A DNA stretch of 64,000 nt from Mycolicibacterium arenosum. Its GTDB lineage: Bacteria; Actinomycetota; Actinomycetes; Mycobacteriales; Mycobacteriaceae. The stretch covers positions 1 through 64,000 of the forward strand of contig NZ_JANDBD010000016.1 of NCBI RefSeq assembly GCF_024320865.1. Direction: 5' to 3'. Of this stretch, positions 8,919 to 17,195 are shown piece by piece. A program made the translations under genes and the position numbers. Under the pieces are notes generated by a model that was not told the origin of the DNA, did not search any database, and saw only the letters and a list, made by a program, of their open reading frames with translations. Position 1 is the stretch's first letter; each line of letters opens with the position of its first letter.

Positions 8919-9367
8919 GCGAGGCGGGGTTGCGCAGCGGTGAGGTCGCCAGCGCGGCGGGCGTCAACGTGGAGACACTGCGCTATTACGAGCGGCGGGG
9001 CCTGCTGCGGGAACCGGGTCGTTCATTGGGTGGGCACCGTCTGTATCCACCCGAGACGGTCACCCTCATGCGGGTGATCAAAGCCGCTCAGCGGCTGGGG
9101 TTCACGCTCGACGAGGTGGCTGATCTGCTGGCGGCTACACGGCTGGGCAGGCGGGCCGATGCCGGGTTGCAGGCGCGGGCTGCCGCCAAGTTGGTCGAGG
9201 TCGACCAGAAGCTCGCCGAGCTGACGGTGATTCGACAGTCGCTGGTCGATGCGTTGGACGCGGGCTGCGACAACCTGCTGATCTGCGCGGAGAGTCCGTG
9301 TTGTCCGCTGCCGTTGGATCCGGCAGCACAAGCTGATGTGAAGGGAACAGAGGGTGGCTGCTGCTAA
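8915..9367 (+). CDS. merR: MerR-family metal-responsive regulator
   Basis: 150 residues. An N-terminal winged helix-turn-helix (SGEVASAAGVNVETLRYYER) and recognition helix are followed by a long dimerisation helix and a Cys-rich C-terminus, with Cys at about 118, 124, 129-130 and a terminal CC. Compared with Tn501 MerR, the two C-terminal Cys ligands (117, 126) have plausible equivalents, but the Cys82 position is occupied by non-Cys residues, so metal coordination must differ. The GTG start 8915 overlaps the preceding gene. The operator at 8546-8561 is of the mercury type. The gene autoregulates the operon if it behaves like the family. Confidence 0.88.
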   Translation: MSEAGLRSGEVASAAGVNVETLRYYERRGLLREPGRSLGGHRLYPPETVTLMRVIKAAQRLGFTLDEVADLLAATRLGRRADAGLQARAAAKLVEVDQKLAELTVIRQSLVDALDAGCDNLLICAESPCCPLPLDPAAQADVKGTEGGCC

Positions 9368-9671
9368 GAGAGTGTCGGGTAAACGCTGGTGGGCGTCGAT
9401 CGGCGTCGGGGCGGCCGCCTGCGTGGCGTGTTGCACCGTGGTTCCGATGTTCATCGCCGGCGGCCTCGTCGGCAGTGGTGTGCTGCTCGCGGGTGCGAAG
9501 TGGTTCGAGCCGGTCGGTTTCGCGCTAATCGCGATCGGCATCGTCGGGCTGGCGGTGACGTGGATCCGGAATCGGAGGCGTGGATCGGCGGGGTGGCCTG
9601 ATGAGTGCGGCACCGGATGCGGTTGCGCACCAACGGAATCCGTTGCGCCGTCGTCTGATCTGGTCTCGTAG
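9354..9671 (+). CDS. Small Cys-rich membrane protein, MerT/mercury-transport-like
   Basis: 105 residues overlapping the end of merR by 14 bases in another frame. Two or three membrane helices; the first contains the vicinal pair CVACC, as MerT proteins carry in their first helix. The cytoplasmic tail has CGTGCGC. In the family such proteins pass Hg(II) inward to a reductase, but no merA or merB is present in the window. It might instead move another soft metal, or be a leftover of a larger operon. Start GTG 9354 follows a weak purine-rich stretch. Confidence 0.65.
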   Translation: MAAAKRVSGKRWWASIGVGAAACVACCTVVPMFIAGGLVGSGVLLAGAKWFEPVGFALIAIGIVGLAVTWIRNRRRGSAGWPDECGTGCGCAPTESVAPSSDLVS

Positions 9672-9681
9672 AGGTAAGTGC

Positions 9682-10014
9682 ATGGTCTGGCGTTCGATAC
9701 TGCTGTTCGTGGTCGCCGCCGTCGCCGAGATCGGCGGGGCGTGGCTGGTGTGGCAGGGAGTTCGGGAACACCGTGGTTGGCTGTGGGCCGGGCTGGGTGT
9801 CATCGCCTTGGGCGTTTACGGTTTCGTCGCCACGATGCAACCCGATGCGCATTTCGGCAGGATCCTCGCGGCCTACGGCGGCGTGTTCGTCGCCGGCTCA
9901 CTGCTGTGGGGGACGGCACTCGACGGTTTCCGCCCCGATCGGTGGGACGTGATCGGAGCAGTCATCTGCATCATCGGAGTAGCGGTCATCATGTACGCGC
10001 CTCGCGACGCGTGA
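9682..10014 (+). CDS. YnfA/UPF0060 family membrane protein
   Basis: 110 residues, the usual length of the UPF0060 (YnfA) family, with four membrane helices and the family-like N-terminus RSILLFVVAAVAEIGGAWL. The family belongs to the small multidrug-resistance-like superfamily, and some members export toxic cations or dyes. I chose ATG 9682, since upstream in-frame sequence overlaps the MerT-like gene. It is the last gene of the MerR-controlled run, with only 10 bases from the previous stop, so it is probably regulated by MerR as well. Confidence 0.85.
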   Translation: MVWRSILLFVVAAVAEIGGAWLVWQGVREHRGWLWAGLGVIALGVYGFVATMQPDAHFGRILAAYGGVFVAGSLLWGTALDGFRPDRWDVIGAVICIIGVAVIMYAPRDA

Positions 10015-10075
10015 GAACCGACGTGGCCGGTCACCCTCAGTGTGCGAGATCATCCGTTCGATCATCGGCTTCGGG

Positions 10076-11506
10076 TCAGCGGGCGCGGTCGGCGATGTAG
10101 CCGGTCCAGTCGCGGGCGGCCAGGGCGGCCCACGCGGCGGCGTTGCGGTCGGTGATGCCGATCAGTTCGGCTAGGACGGGGGCGGGCATGTCGCCGGCGA
10201 GTCCGAACAGGGCTGCTTTGCGGTGCTCGTAGGGTTTGATCTCGATGGCGACGAGTTGGGCGCGGATGTTCTCGGTGGCCAGGTGGTGGCCGGGGATGCG
10301 GCCGGGGAACAGCCAGCCGTGGTCGGTTTCTGGACGGGTGGCGCGGTGGGCGAGGTGCTCGCGGATCAGGTCGTCGAGGACCGGTGGCATCCGGATCGGG
10401 ATCGCGTGGAAGGCGACGTCGACGCCGTCGTCGGTGAGGGTGATCCGGTCGGTGCGCATGGCGACGATGCGTGACAGCGGTTGGGCGAACAGCACAGTGA
10501 AGAGTCCGGCGATGCGGGTGTAGCGGCGCAGGGTGGCGTCGTGCAGCAGGTGCTCGACCGCATCCCAGCGCTGCGCATCGGAGACGGTCACCTCCGGGGG
10601 AGGTCGTTTCACGTCGGGCACGGTGAGCCGGGTGTTGATCCTGCACTCACGCAACCAGGCGATGAAGGCGTACTCGTGGTTCAGACTGCGTCCGACGTGA
10701 GCGTGGTAGCGCTCCAACAGATCCTGGGTGGCCGTCGCCGGGCAGGAGCCGTGAGTGTCCAGGAACACCAGGAATCCGATCGCCATGCGGATGCGTCGTC
10801 GGGCGGCGTCGGCCATGCCTCTGGTGAGATGGTTCTCGCGGGCGGTCCGGCGCATGCTGCGCAGCACCCGCCAGTGCGCGAACCGTCGGATGAGCGCGGC
10901 GTCCTGCGTCGACAATCCGGCCACCGTCTCCTCGAGCCAGGGGTGCATCCGCTCGATGCGCAGGTCGATCGGAGTGAGTACGCCGACGGCCACGAGCAGG
11001 CTTCGCAGGTAGTCGTGGGAGCGATCCGAGGGCAGCGCCCGGAAGGTGTCGTGGCTGATCTCGACTGCACCGCAGGCCATCTGGGCGAGAAGCCTCGGGC
11101 CGGTGCCGGGCTTCTTACGCAGCCACCACACGCCGTTCTGTGGCCGATCGGAGGCGATCAGCTCCTCGAACACGGGCTGCAACCGGTGATGGATCCGACC
11201 GGTGCGTGGATCGGTCAGCAGGTCGGTGAGACGTTCCCGCAGGACGCAGCGGGCGCAGTGCCGCGAGCCGTACGGGTGGTCCTCACGACCGCACTCACGG
11301 CAGGCGAAGATCGACTCCGCTCCCGCGCACAAGGCGCAGACGAGTCCGTCGCCGCGGGGCCAGGCCAGCGGGCGTACCGCCGTACAGGACGGGCAGGTTT
11401 CGGGATGGTAGTGCCGCCGGCGACGGCATCTTATGCAGATGCGGCCGTGCGGGAGTCGCGTCAACCCGTCGGTGCCGCCGCACTCGAAGCAGGCGCGGTT
11501 GGTCAC
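10076..11506 (-). CDS. Zinc-ribbon protein with degenerate tyrosine-recombinase-like region
   Basis: 476 residues from GTG 11506, which overlaps the stop of the XRE gene. The first ~100 residues contain six CxxC knuckles (CFEC, CIRC, CPSC, CALC, CREC, CARC), enough for three zinc ribbons. The remainder is helical, and its layout (an Arg in LSRIVAMRTDRI, a late YEHRKAAL) recalls a tyrosine recombinase core-binding/catalytic region that lacks a clear Arg-His-Arg-Tyr set. It is third in an overlapping set with a true tyrosine recombinase and an XRE regulator, an arrangement recurring in actinobacterial mobile elements. A role as accessory DNA-binding partner of the recombinase is inference. Confidence 0.65.
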   Translation of the reverse strand: MTNRACFECGGTDGLTRLPHGRICIRCRRRRHYHPETCPSCTAVRPLAWPRGDGLVCALCAGAESIFACRECGREDHPYGSRHCARCVLRERLTDLLTDPRTGRIHHRLQPVFEELIASDRPQNGVWWLRKKPGTGPRLLAQMACGAVEISHDTFRALPSDRSHDYLRSLLVAVGVLTPIDLRIERMHPWLEETVAGLSTQDAALIRRFAHWRVLRSMRRTARENHLTRGMADAARRRIRMAIGFLVFLDTHGSCPATATQDLLERYHAHVGRSLNHEYAFIAWLRECRINTRLTVPDVKRPPPEVTVSDAQRWDAVEHLLHDATLRRYTRIAGLFTVLFAQPLSRIVAMRTDRITLTDDGVDVAFHAIPIRMPPVLDDLIREHLAHRATRPETDHGWLFPGRIPGHHLATENIRAQLVAIEIKPYEHRKAALFGLAGDMPAPVLAELIGITDRNAAAWAALAARDWTGYIADRAR

Positions 11507-11841
11507 TCCTTGGCGTCGTCGGGGCGGCGGATGGTGGTGCGGATCGGGCGCAGGTCCCCGATCCCGGGGCCGCCGTCGTCGTTGACCGCCGGTGCGTCGC
11601 CGGTGCGCACGTAGACCAGTTCGAGAAGGTCGTTGGGTGTGCAGTTCAGGATGTCGCACAGTGCGGCGAGCAGTTCGAGGTTGATCCGCTGCGGCGGTTT
11701 CGTTGCGATGCGGTGCACCATCTGCCGCGAGATCTCCACCCCGCGTTCGTGCAGCGGTTCGACCAGATCGGTGGTGGAGAACATGCCGGCCTCGGCCATC
11801 AACTGGCGCAGATTCCAGCGCAGAACGGTCTTGGTACTCAT
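11503..11841 (-). CDS. XRE-family regulator of the recombinase module
   Basis: 112 residues. A Cro/C1-type helix-turn-helix spans residues ~8-75, followed by a short charged tail. Its ATG overlaps the stop of the tyrosine recombinase (11838-11841) and its stop overlaps the next start, so all three genes are translationally coupled. It probably controls expression of the module; the palindromes at 12973-13005, before the first gene, are candidate targets. Confidence 0.8.
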   Translation of the reverse strand: MSTKTVLRWNLRQLMAEAGMFSTTDLVEPLHERGVEISRQMVHRIATKPPQRINLELLAALCDILNCTPNDLLELVYVRTGDAPAVNDDGGPGIGDLRPIRTTIRRPDDAKE

Positions 11842-12953
11842 CGCTTCTCACTCTCGGTTGTGGTGCCGTAGACGCGGCGCAGCGCCGCCTGCAGCGTCCT
11901 GGTTTTGAAGTCGTTGGACACCGAGGTGTAGATCGCCGTGGTCGAGGCGTAGGAGTGGCCGACCTGCTCGGTGACGAACCGCTCCGGATACCCGAACTCG
12001 ATCAAATGGGTGACATAGGAGTGGCGCAGACAGTGCAACGCCAACTCCGGAGCCAGCCCTGCCTCGGCGCGCAGGAACGCGAACCGTCGGTCCATCAACC
12101 GCAGCGACACTCGCACCCGACGCTCGGTCAACCACAACTCCGGACGCGGTCCCGGACCCAACAACGGCCGGGCCTCGAGGACCCACTGGCGCAGTCCGTC
12201 GATCACCCAGTCGAACTCCGGAACGGCCAACACCGTGCGTCGGCGCGGCGTGCTGCCGCGGCTGGATTTCGCGTAGCGGACGTGGATCGCGCCGAACGTT
12301 CCCCACTGCGGCATCTTCGGATTTGGGCGTAGATCGGTGACATCGAGGAAGCACAATTCGCGGCGCCGCAGCCCGAACGCGTACGCGGTTTTGACCATCT
12401 GGGCGTCCCGCAGCGCCGCCAGAGCGCCCTTGCGGCCCGAGCGCGCGATCACCTCGACTCGGTCATCGAGGCAGGCGAACAGCGTCTGCATTTCGTCGTA
12501 GGACAGCGGTCGCCGGGCGGGCCGGCCCTCGTAGTCGACCAGATGCGCAGCGGTGTTGAAGTCGTGACAGACCTGGGAGGGAATCCGGTCGAAACGCCGC
12601 TCGCACTGCGCGATCCAGCCGTAGCGGCCGTCGAGCAGATAGTCGCAGAACATCCGCAACGTGACGTGGTAACCGCGGATCGTCGACGGCCCGCAACGGT
12701 CCTCACCCGACATCAGACTCGCGGTGAAGTCCTCGATGTCGGCGGCCGTCCAATCCCACGGATGCGCCTGCGCGAACGCGGCGAACCGCCGCACCAACGC
12801 GAGCCTCGCTGCCACCGTTGAGTCGGCCAGCAGTCGCGACTTCTGCTGCCGGCCCCAGCCCGCCAGCATCGCCTCGAACACCGCGCCCGGCTCATCGAGA
12901 TGCACCACCCCCGACGCCAACACCAGGTGCGCCGAACCCGGAACGTCCTCCAC
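11838..12953 (-). CDS. Tyrosine recombinase/integrase
   Basis: 371 residues. The N-terminal SAM-like core-binding domain (~20-120) is followed by the catalytic domain. Catalytic residues are visible: Arg in AYAFGLRRREL, Lys in VRYAKSSRGS, HxxR in HCLRHSYVTH, His in VGHSYAST and nucleophile Tyr in TAIYTSV. This is a complete set, so the enzyme should be active in site-specific recombination. It heads a three-gene overlapping module and starts next to palindromic repeats that may be its att or regulatory sites. It lies about 48 kb from the tRNA-Val remnant, so it may mobilise a smaller element nested in the island. Confidence 0.92.
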   Translation of the reverse strand: MEDVPGSAHLVLASGVVHLDEPGAVFEAMLAGWGRQQKSRLLADSTVAARLALVRRFAAFAQAHPWDWTAADIEDFTASLMSGEDRCGPSTIRGYHVTLRMFCDYLLDGRYGWIAQCERRFDRIPSQVCHDFNTAAHLVDYEGRPARRPLSYDEMQTLFACLDDRVEVIARSGRKGALAALRDAQMVKTAYAFGLRRRELCFLDVTDLRPNPKMPQWGTFGAIHVRYAKSSRGSTPRRRTVLAVPEFDWVIDGLRQWVLEARPLLGPGPRPELWLTERRVRVSLRLMDRRFAFLRAEAGLAPELALHCLRHSYVTHLIEFGYPERFVTEQVGHSYASTTAIYTSVSNDFKTRTLQAALRRVYGTTTESEKR

Positions 12954-12972
12954 GCCCCCATCATCAGCCTGT

Positions 12973-13115
12973 CAACTTAAAGTTGTCAATGACAACTGCA
13001 AGTTGCCTCAGCCGATCGTTGGAGCGCTCACCTGCATCGACACCGGGCGATGGCGTCACCGCCCGCCGATCCGACCGCCCCAGCTAGCTCGAAATTGTCC
13101 ACTTTAAGTTTACGT
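12973..13115. promoter_or_regulatory. Cluster of AACTT-AAGTT palindromes before the recombinase module
   Basis: CAACTTAAAGTTG (12973-12985) and CAACTGCAAGTTG (12993-13005) are dyads with centres exactly 20 bp apart. Between them GTTGTCA-A-TGACAAC (12982-12996) forms an interlocking third dyad. A further copy of the core, ACTTTAAGTT, is at 13101-13110 in the opposite sense. The cluster lies just upstream of the tyrosine recombinase start and before the next gene, about 390 bases in all, with no other gene. It could be operators of the XRE protein or recombinase arm/core sites. Confidence 0.6.
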
Positions 13116-13343
13116 GACCTCGTCGTGACCTAAATGCAAGAGGTGTGTTGGCTTTGAGGGGGCGCAGAAGCAGGGGTGATGGCGAGGCAGCTGGGGTACG
13201 GCGGCGGGGTGGCGGTCAGGCGGAGGGTGAATGTCGGGCGAGGTGTGGCATCGATTCTTCAGGCGCGGCGGCAAAAATTGGTTGACAGCGAATGTGGCTG
13301 TGGTGGTGGCCGTCACGCCTCGGTTGCTCCTAGTGTCGCGGTC

Positions 13344-13811
13344 ATGACAGCTGCAGGAACGTCCAAGGTGGAAGCCCGGCGACGGGCGCGCGAGGCGACC
13401 AGGCGCGCCAACGAGGCCCGCGCGGCTCGGGAGAAGGCGAACATCGAGAACGCGGCGAACTACATGGTCGCCAAGGCTCGGCTGGCCGAGATCGACGCCT
13501 GGGAGACCGAACGGTTGGCCGCGGTGACCGAACAGGTGCGCGCCGAGGCCACCAAGCGGCGTGCCGGCACTCGGGCTGCGGCCGGCGCGGCAATCAGGCT
13601 GTTGCGGGAAAGTGGTGAGACGCTGACGACGATCGCTGAACTGACCGGCGACGGTGTCGGTGAAGTCAGGGCCATGCTGAGGCACGCTCCGAAGATCGAG
13701 AAGCGCACGGCGAGAAAGGGTTCGCATGCACTAGGCGGCTTTGGTGTTGTCGGTCCGTCGGTAAGCCCCGGCGGCGGAGCTACAGACAATCCCGAGGCGG
13801 CCTGGGCGTGA
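13344..13811 (+). CDS. Coiled-coil hypothetical protein
   Basis: 155 residues from ATG 13344. Residues ~10-90 are an Arg/Ala/Glu-rich continuous helix or coiled coil. Residues ~100-130 (SGETLTTIAELTGDGVGEV) look like a small helix-turn-helix. The Gly/Pro-rich tail after ~140 does not look conserved and may result from a late frameshift. I recognise the type from mycobacterial accessory regions but know no function; a DNA-binding accessory protein is possible. Confidence 0.6.
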   Translation: MTAAGTSKVEARRRAREATRRANEARAAREKANIENAANYMVAKARLAEIDAWETERLAAVTEQVRAEATKRRAGTRAAAGAAIRLLRESGETLTTIAELTGDGVGEVRAMLRHAPKIEKRTARKGSHALGGFGVVGPSVSPGGGATDNPEAAWA

Positions 13812-14089
13812 CAACTACGTTGACGGTCGGCAATGGGCTGACAACGTGGAGCACGGGCGGCGTGACCACCCGGCCGCGGTGCGCGGCGCGCGGCGGCTCC
13901 CGCCAGGGGCAGCACGGTGCTGGCGGGGCAGTGATGAGCAGACCGACGTGCGTTGAGGAACCACACCTGGCGGCGGTCAGCTCCTGGTCCACGGTGGCCG
14001 GCCTGTGGTGTCTTCGAACGCCGCTGTGGCCGCTCCGCGTGTCGGTGTTCGGCTCTTAGGCCGAGGGCCATGAGAAGCGCGGGCCAACT
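13812..14089. other. Non-coding or decayed stretch
   Basis: Between the coiled-coil gene and the HNH pseudogene I see no convincing gene, RNA or repeat. Open frames on both strands have the Arg/Pro-rich composition of random high-GC sequence. Confidence 0.5.
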
Positions 14090-14580
14090 CATCGTTGATC
14101 GGCAGCGCCACGACGCCCAGATTGCGCGCTTCGACAGTTACGGCGTCTGCGGCCTAATGCCTCCAAGACTGCAACATCTGGACCGGAGCGATCGGCAAAG
14201 ACGGCTACGGCCGGTTGATCTCACCCGCGACGGCGCGGGGTTCTGCGTGCGACCGCACCAGTACGCGTTGGCGATCGCAGCCGGAAGCGTGCCCGCGGGA
14301 GTGCTGGGTTTGCACGAATGCGGCAACCCGGTGTGCGTGAAGATCGCGGCTGACCCAGACGTCCAGCAGCGCGTCGTTTCGAGCTCCCAGTGCGACAACG
14401 GGGTGCCGGTGGCGCGGTTGTGTCGCGGCGGTCGGCATGCGGTGCGGCGCTTCGCTAGTCGCGGCGTGCGGCGCGCATGATCGGTGACGCTGCGCGATGC
14501 GATGCGATGCGATGCGGCACGGCTGGGATGCCGCCGCGCTGCAGGCGGCGCTGCTTGGCGCCCAGCCCACACCGTGGCAA
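14090..14580 (+). pseudogene. Frameshifted HNH endonuclease gene
   Basis: One frame encodes DCNIWTGAIGKDGYGRL, typical of the start of an HNH homing-type endonuclease domain. It then loses the frame, and the neighbouring frame continues with FCVRPHQYALAIAAGS, LHECGNPVCVKIA (the second HNH block, Cys ligands present) and DVQQRVV. Downstream WDAAALQAALLGAQP resembles the family's C-terminus, reached only after another slip at an expanded GATGC run near 14495-14515. The HNH proteins of mycobacteriophages and prophages have this block order. The gene is broken in at least two places. Confidence 0.65.
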
Positions 14581-15179
14581 GCAACTGCGGTCGCTGATGT
14601 GGTCTCTTGCGGTCTCGGCGGGAACGCCCTGGGTGGTGCTAAGCGGGCCGTGGCGGCGGTTGTCGCAACGTCGAGCCGAGGAAGCTGGAACGGTCGACGC
14701 GAGGCTTGCGCTGCGGCGCTCAGCCGCGTTGTTGGACCACCGCGGTGGGGGGCGGCTCCGTGGGGCGTCGCGCCACGGGCAGGGCGGCGACGCCGGCTAT
14801 GCGGGCACAGCAGTGTGGCGCGCTTCGTCTCTCGACGAAGATCGTTGATGTAGAGACGCAGCGAGTTGCTGTAGCTCAGCAGGGTAAGGCGGCGGTCGGC
14901 CCCGCCTTGTTGCCCAGCTGGTTTAGGGGCAGACCAGTTGTCTGGTGGATGGTGACCGAGGTGGATGGCAGCCGCGGACCCCCAGGTTGAACGTGCGATG
15001 GGGGACAGTCGAGAGAACGGGTCCACGCGCAGCTGGTGCGACAGTCCGGAGACCCAACTCGGCCATGTCTCGTAATCGCGGCGCGCGGCACACGAGGGGT
15101 GTCGGGACCTCAAGAAGAGGGCCGTCGCCCCGTTGTTGCCGGCTGGACAGCAGCCCGGCGACCTCGTAACCTAACCGTG
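14581..15179. other. Non-coding, decayed stretch
   Basis: About 600 bases with no gene I can support. Candidate frames are Arg/Ala-rich shadows without start signals or family resemblance. The segment separates the recombinase/HNH part from the copper/envelope block, and the next recognisable element is the TACGTA-type operator at 15180. Confidence 0.5.
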
Positions 15180-15202
15180 ACCTACGTACCTGCTACGTAT
15201 TT
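15180..15202. promoter_or_regulatory. CTAC-N11-GTA operator, site 1
   Basis: ACCTAC, eleven bases ending in CTAC, then GTATTT. It contains two TACGTA units with centres 11 bp apart. It lies 64 bp before the NlpC/P60 gene at 15267. It belongs to the seven-member site family described at 27668-27698, which has the consensus ATCTAC-N11-GTAGAT. Confidence 0.7.
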
Positions 15203-15266
15203 ACATACCTCACCGAAAGTTTCCGCTGTTGTGACTTTGCCTGTGCTTGAGGCCCAATCGCGCGCG

Positions 15267-16322
15267 ATGGGTAAACGGCTCGCCTTCATCTTGGTGGCTA
15301 TCGGTGTTTTTGCTGCGCTTCTGGCGACCGACGTGAGCGCTGATCCGGCGGCTGATGCGCTAGCCGAACTGACGGAATTGTCGCGTGTTGCTGAGCAGAC
15401 CACAGAGCAGATTCACACGGCGCAAATCGACCTCGACGAGAAGCTCGCCGCCGAGCAGCTCGCGGAGAAACAGGCGGCCTCTGATCGTGTGACCGTCGAT
15501 GCAGCGTCGGCCGATCTGGCGACGTATCAGGCTGCAGTTGATAAGTTGGCCGCCTCTGCTTACATGGGTGGCCGTACCGACACCTTAGCGGCGGCATTGA
15601 CAGCGACGTCTCCACAGGACCTCATTGATCAGCTGGCGATCCAGAAGACGGTTGCGTCGGAGCTGGCTGTGCAGATGGCCGCTTTCCGATCGGCGAGTGC
15701 GCGCGCCGCCGCAGCCGCAGACCAATCTGCGAAGTCGGCAGCACAAGCACGGATCGCATCCGACGAAGCCGCGGCGGTGCGAACAGACCTTGATGCCAAA
15801 CAGCGTCGAATGCAGGAGCAGATTGCTGCCGTGCAAGCCCGCTACGAGGCTCTGACACCTGACCAGCGGGCCATCTTGGCCGATCCGGGCCCGCCGCCCC
15901 CACCCCTGCCGCCGTCCTCGTCGGCGAACGATCCAAGCATTGTGGCCATGCCAGGCCCAACCGGCGGCGGATCCTTTGGAGGCGGAACTTCGGTAGTACA
16001 AGCTGCCCTGACACGGGTGGGGTCACCGTATTCGTGGGGCGCTACCGGCCCGGATGCGTTCGATTGTTCAGGGCTGATCAAGTGGGCGTTCCTGCAGAAC
16101 GGGAAGTCGTTGCCCCGGTCGAGTCAGGCGCTCGCTCAAGGCGGGCAGCCGGTGGCTGTTCCTGATATGCAGCCCGGTGACATCGTGACCTTTTACGGTG
16201 ATGTCTCTCATGCGGGTATTTACATCGGTGACGGGATGATGGTTCACGCGTCCACGTTCGGAACGCCGGTGAAGGTGGCACCGATCTCATCGGCTCCGAT
16301 TCACAACGTCCGGCGGTACTAG
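15267..16322 (+). CDS. Secreted NlpC/P60 peptidoglycan endopeptidase (RipC-like)
   Basis: 351 residues from ATG 15267; GTG 15231 is an in-frame alternative. A signal peptide covers residues ~1-28, a coiled-coil region rich in Ala/Gln/Glu spans ~30-215, a Pro-rich linker lies near 225, and an NlpC/P60 domain closes the protein. Catalytic Cys is in DAFDCSGLIKW, His in DVSHAGIYIG, and the third polar residue in MVHAST. The family cuts D-Glu-mDAP stem-peptide bonds, and the coiled coil usually holds the enzyme inactive until processed. It stands alone on the plus strand behind operator site 1. Confidence 0.9.
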   Translation: MGKRLAFILVAIGVFAALLATDVSADPAADALAELTELSRVAEQTTEQIHTAQIDLDEKLAAEQLAEKQAASDRVTVDAASADLATYQAAVDKLAASAYMGGRTDTLAAALTATSPQDLIDQLAIQKTVASELAVQMAAFRSASARAAAAADQSAKSAAQARIASDEAAAVRTDLDAKQRRMQEQIAAVQARYEALTPDQRAILADPGPPPPPLPPSSSANDPSIVAMPGPTGGGSFGGGTSVVQAALTRVGSPYSWGATGPDAFDCSGLIKWAFLQNGKSLPRSSQALAQGGQPVAVPDMQPGDIVTFYGDVSHAGIYIGDGMMVHASTFGTPVKVAPISSAPIHNVRRY

Positions 16323-16341
16323 GACGCTGCGCGGCGCTGCC

Positions 16342-17139
16342 TCAATCGGTGAAGAAACGACCGGTGATGTCCGTCCACTCGCGGATCTCGTCGACGGTGT
16401 GAGCGACGTGCAGGGTCGAGTCGGGAATCAACTCAGCGAGGCGCTGGGCGGTGGAGATGGGATGCAAGGGGTCGGTGTCCCAGGCCAGCACCAACGTGGG
16501 CTGGCGGATCAGGGTGAGTTGATCAGGGTCGGGTAGATCGGAGGAGCCGACCCCGCGCAGGGCGGCGGAGACCACATCGTCGTCGACGCCGGGTTCGAAC
16601 TTGCCTTGCCGGTAGTTGGCGAAGATCGGCAGTGGGGGAGCGTCGGCCCATTGTTGTCGCCACGCGGTTGGTCCAATCGAGTCGATGAGGTCAGCGGTGT
16701 CGCAGTACCACTGGCGCGGCTGATGGGGGCCGGTTTCCCAGGCGACGGGAGGGATCACCAACGCCAGCCGCCTGAATCGGTGAGGAGCGTTGAGGGCGGC
16801 GTGCAGTGCTGCAGCGGCTCCGAGCGAGGATCCGGCGAAGTCGATGGGTTCATCGAGGCCGGCCGCGTCCAGGACGCGCAGGAGATCGTTGGCTGCCTGC
16901 TCGAAGCGATAGTCGTCGGGTTCGGGACGGCCCCGTGATGCGCCGTGTCCGCGCTGGTCGTAGGTGATCAGGCGGCGGCCCTCGGCGATGGCGTCGATGT
17001 CGAAGATGCCCAGGCCGCGAACGATCTGCCGGCTCATGAGCACGCCGTGCCCATAGCCAATCGGTACGGTGTTGGGCGGTCCGCTGAGCTGGTAGGCGAT
17101 GGTGGCGCCTTCGGTGATGAGGTGGTGGTCATCCGGCAT
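16342..17139 (-). CDS. Alpha/beta hydrolase
   Basis: 265 residues, complete alpha/beta-hydrolase fold: oxyanion region GYGHGVLMS, RGHGASRG strand turn, nucleophile elbow AGSSLGAAA, acid in WDTDPLHP and a late His (HVAHTVDE). No signal peptide, so cytoplasmic. Substrate cannot be told from sequence. It converges on the NlpC/P60 gene with only 20 bases between the two stops, and follows the beta-propeller lipoprotein gene on the same strand by 56 bases, possibly as one transcript. Confidence 0.85.
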   Translation of the reverse strand: MPDDHHLITEGATIAYQLSGPPNTVPIGYGHGVLMSRQIVRGLGIFDIDAIAEGRRLITYDQRGHGASRGRPEPDDYRFEQAANDLLRVLDAAGLDEPIDFAGSSLGAAAALHAALNAPHRFRRLALVIPPVAWETGPHQPRQWYCDTADLIDSIGPTAWRQQWADAPPLPIFANYRQGKFEPGVDDDVVSAALRGVGSSDLPDPDQLTLIRQPTLVLAWDTDPLHPISTAQRLAELIPDSTLHVAHTVDEIREWTDITGRFFTD

Positions 17140-17195
17140 TGCGGCTCCTCAGGTGCGTTGGTGCGACGTTCCGTGGGGTTGCAGGTGCCAGCTGT

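Noticed and set aside
14872..14930. A stretch resembling a tRNA D-arm (GTAGCTCAGCAGGGTAAGG)
   Set aside because: No T-loop, anticodon arm or acceptor pairing can be built around it, so it is a chance match.
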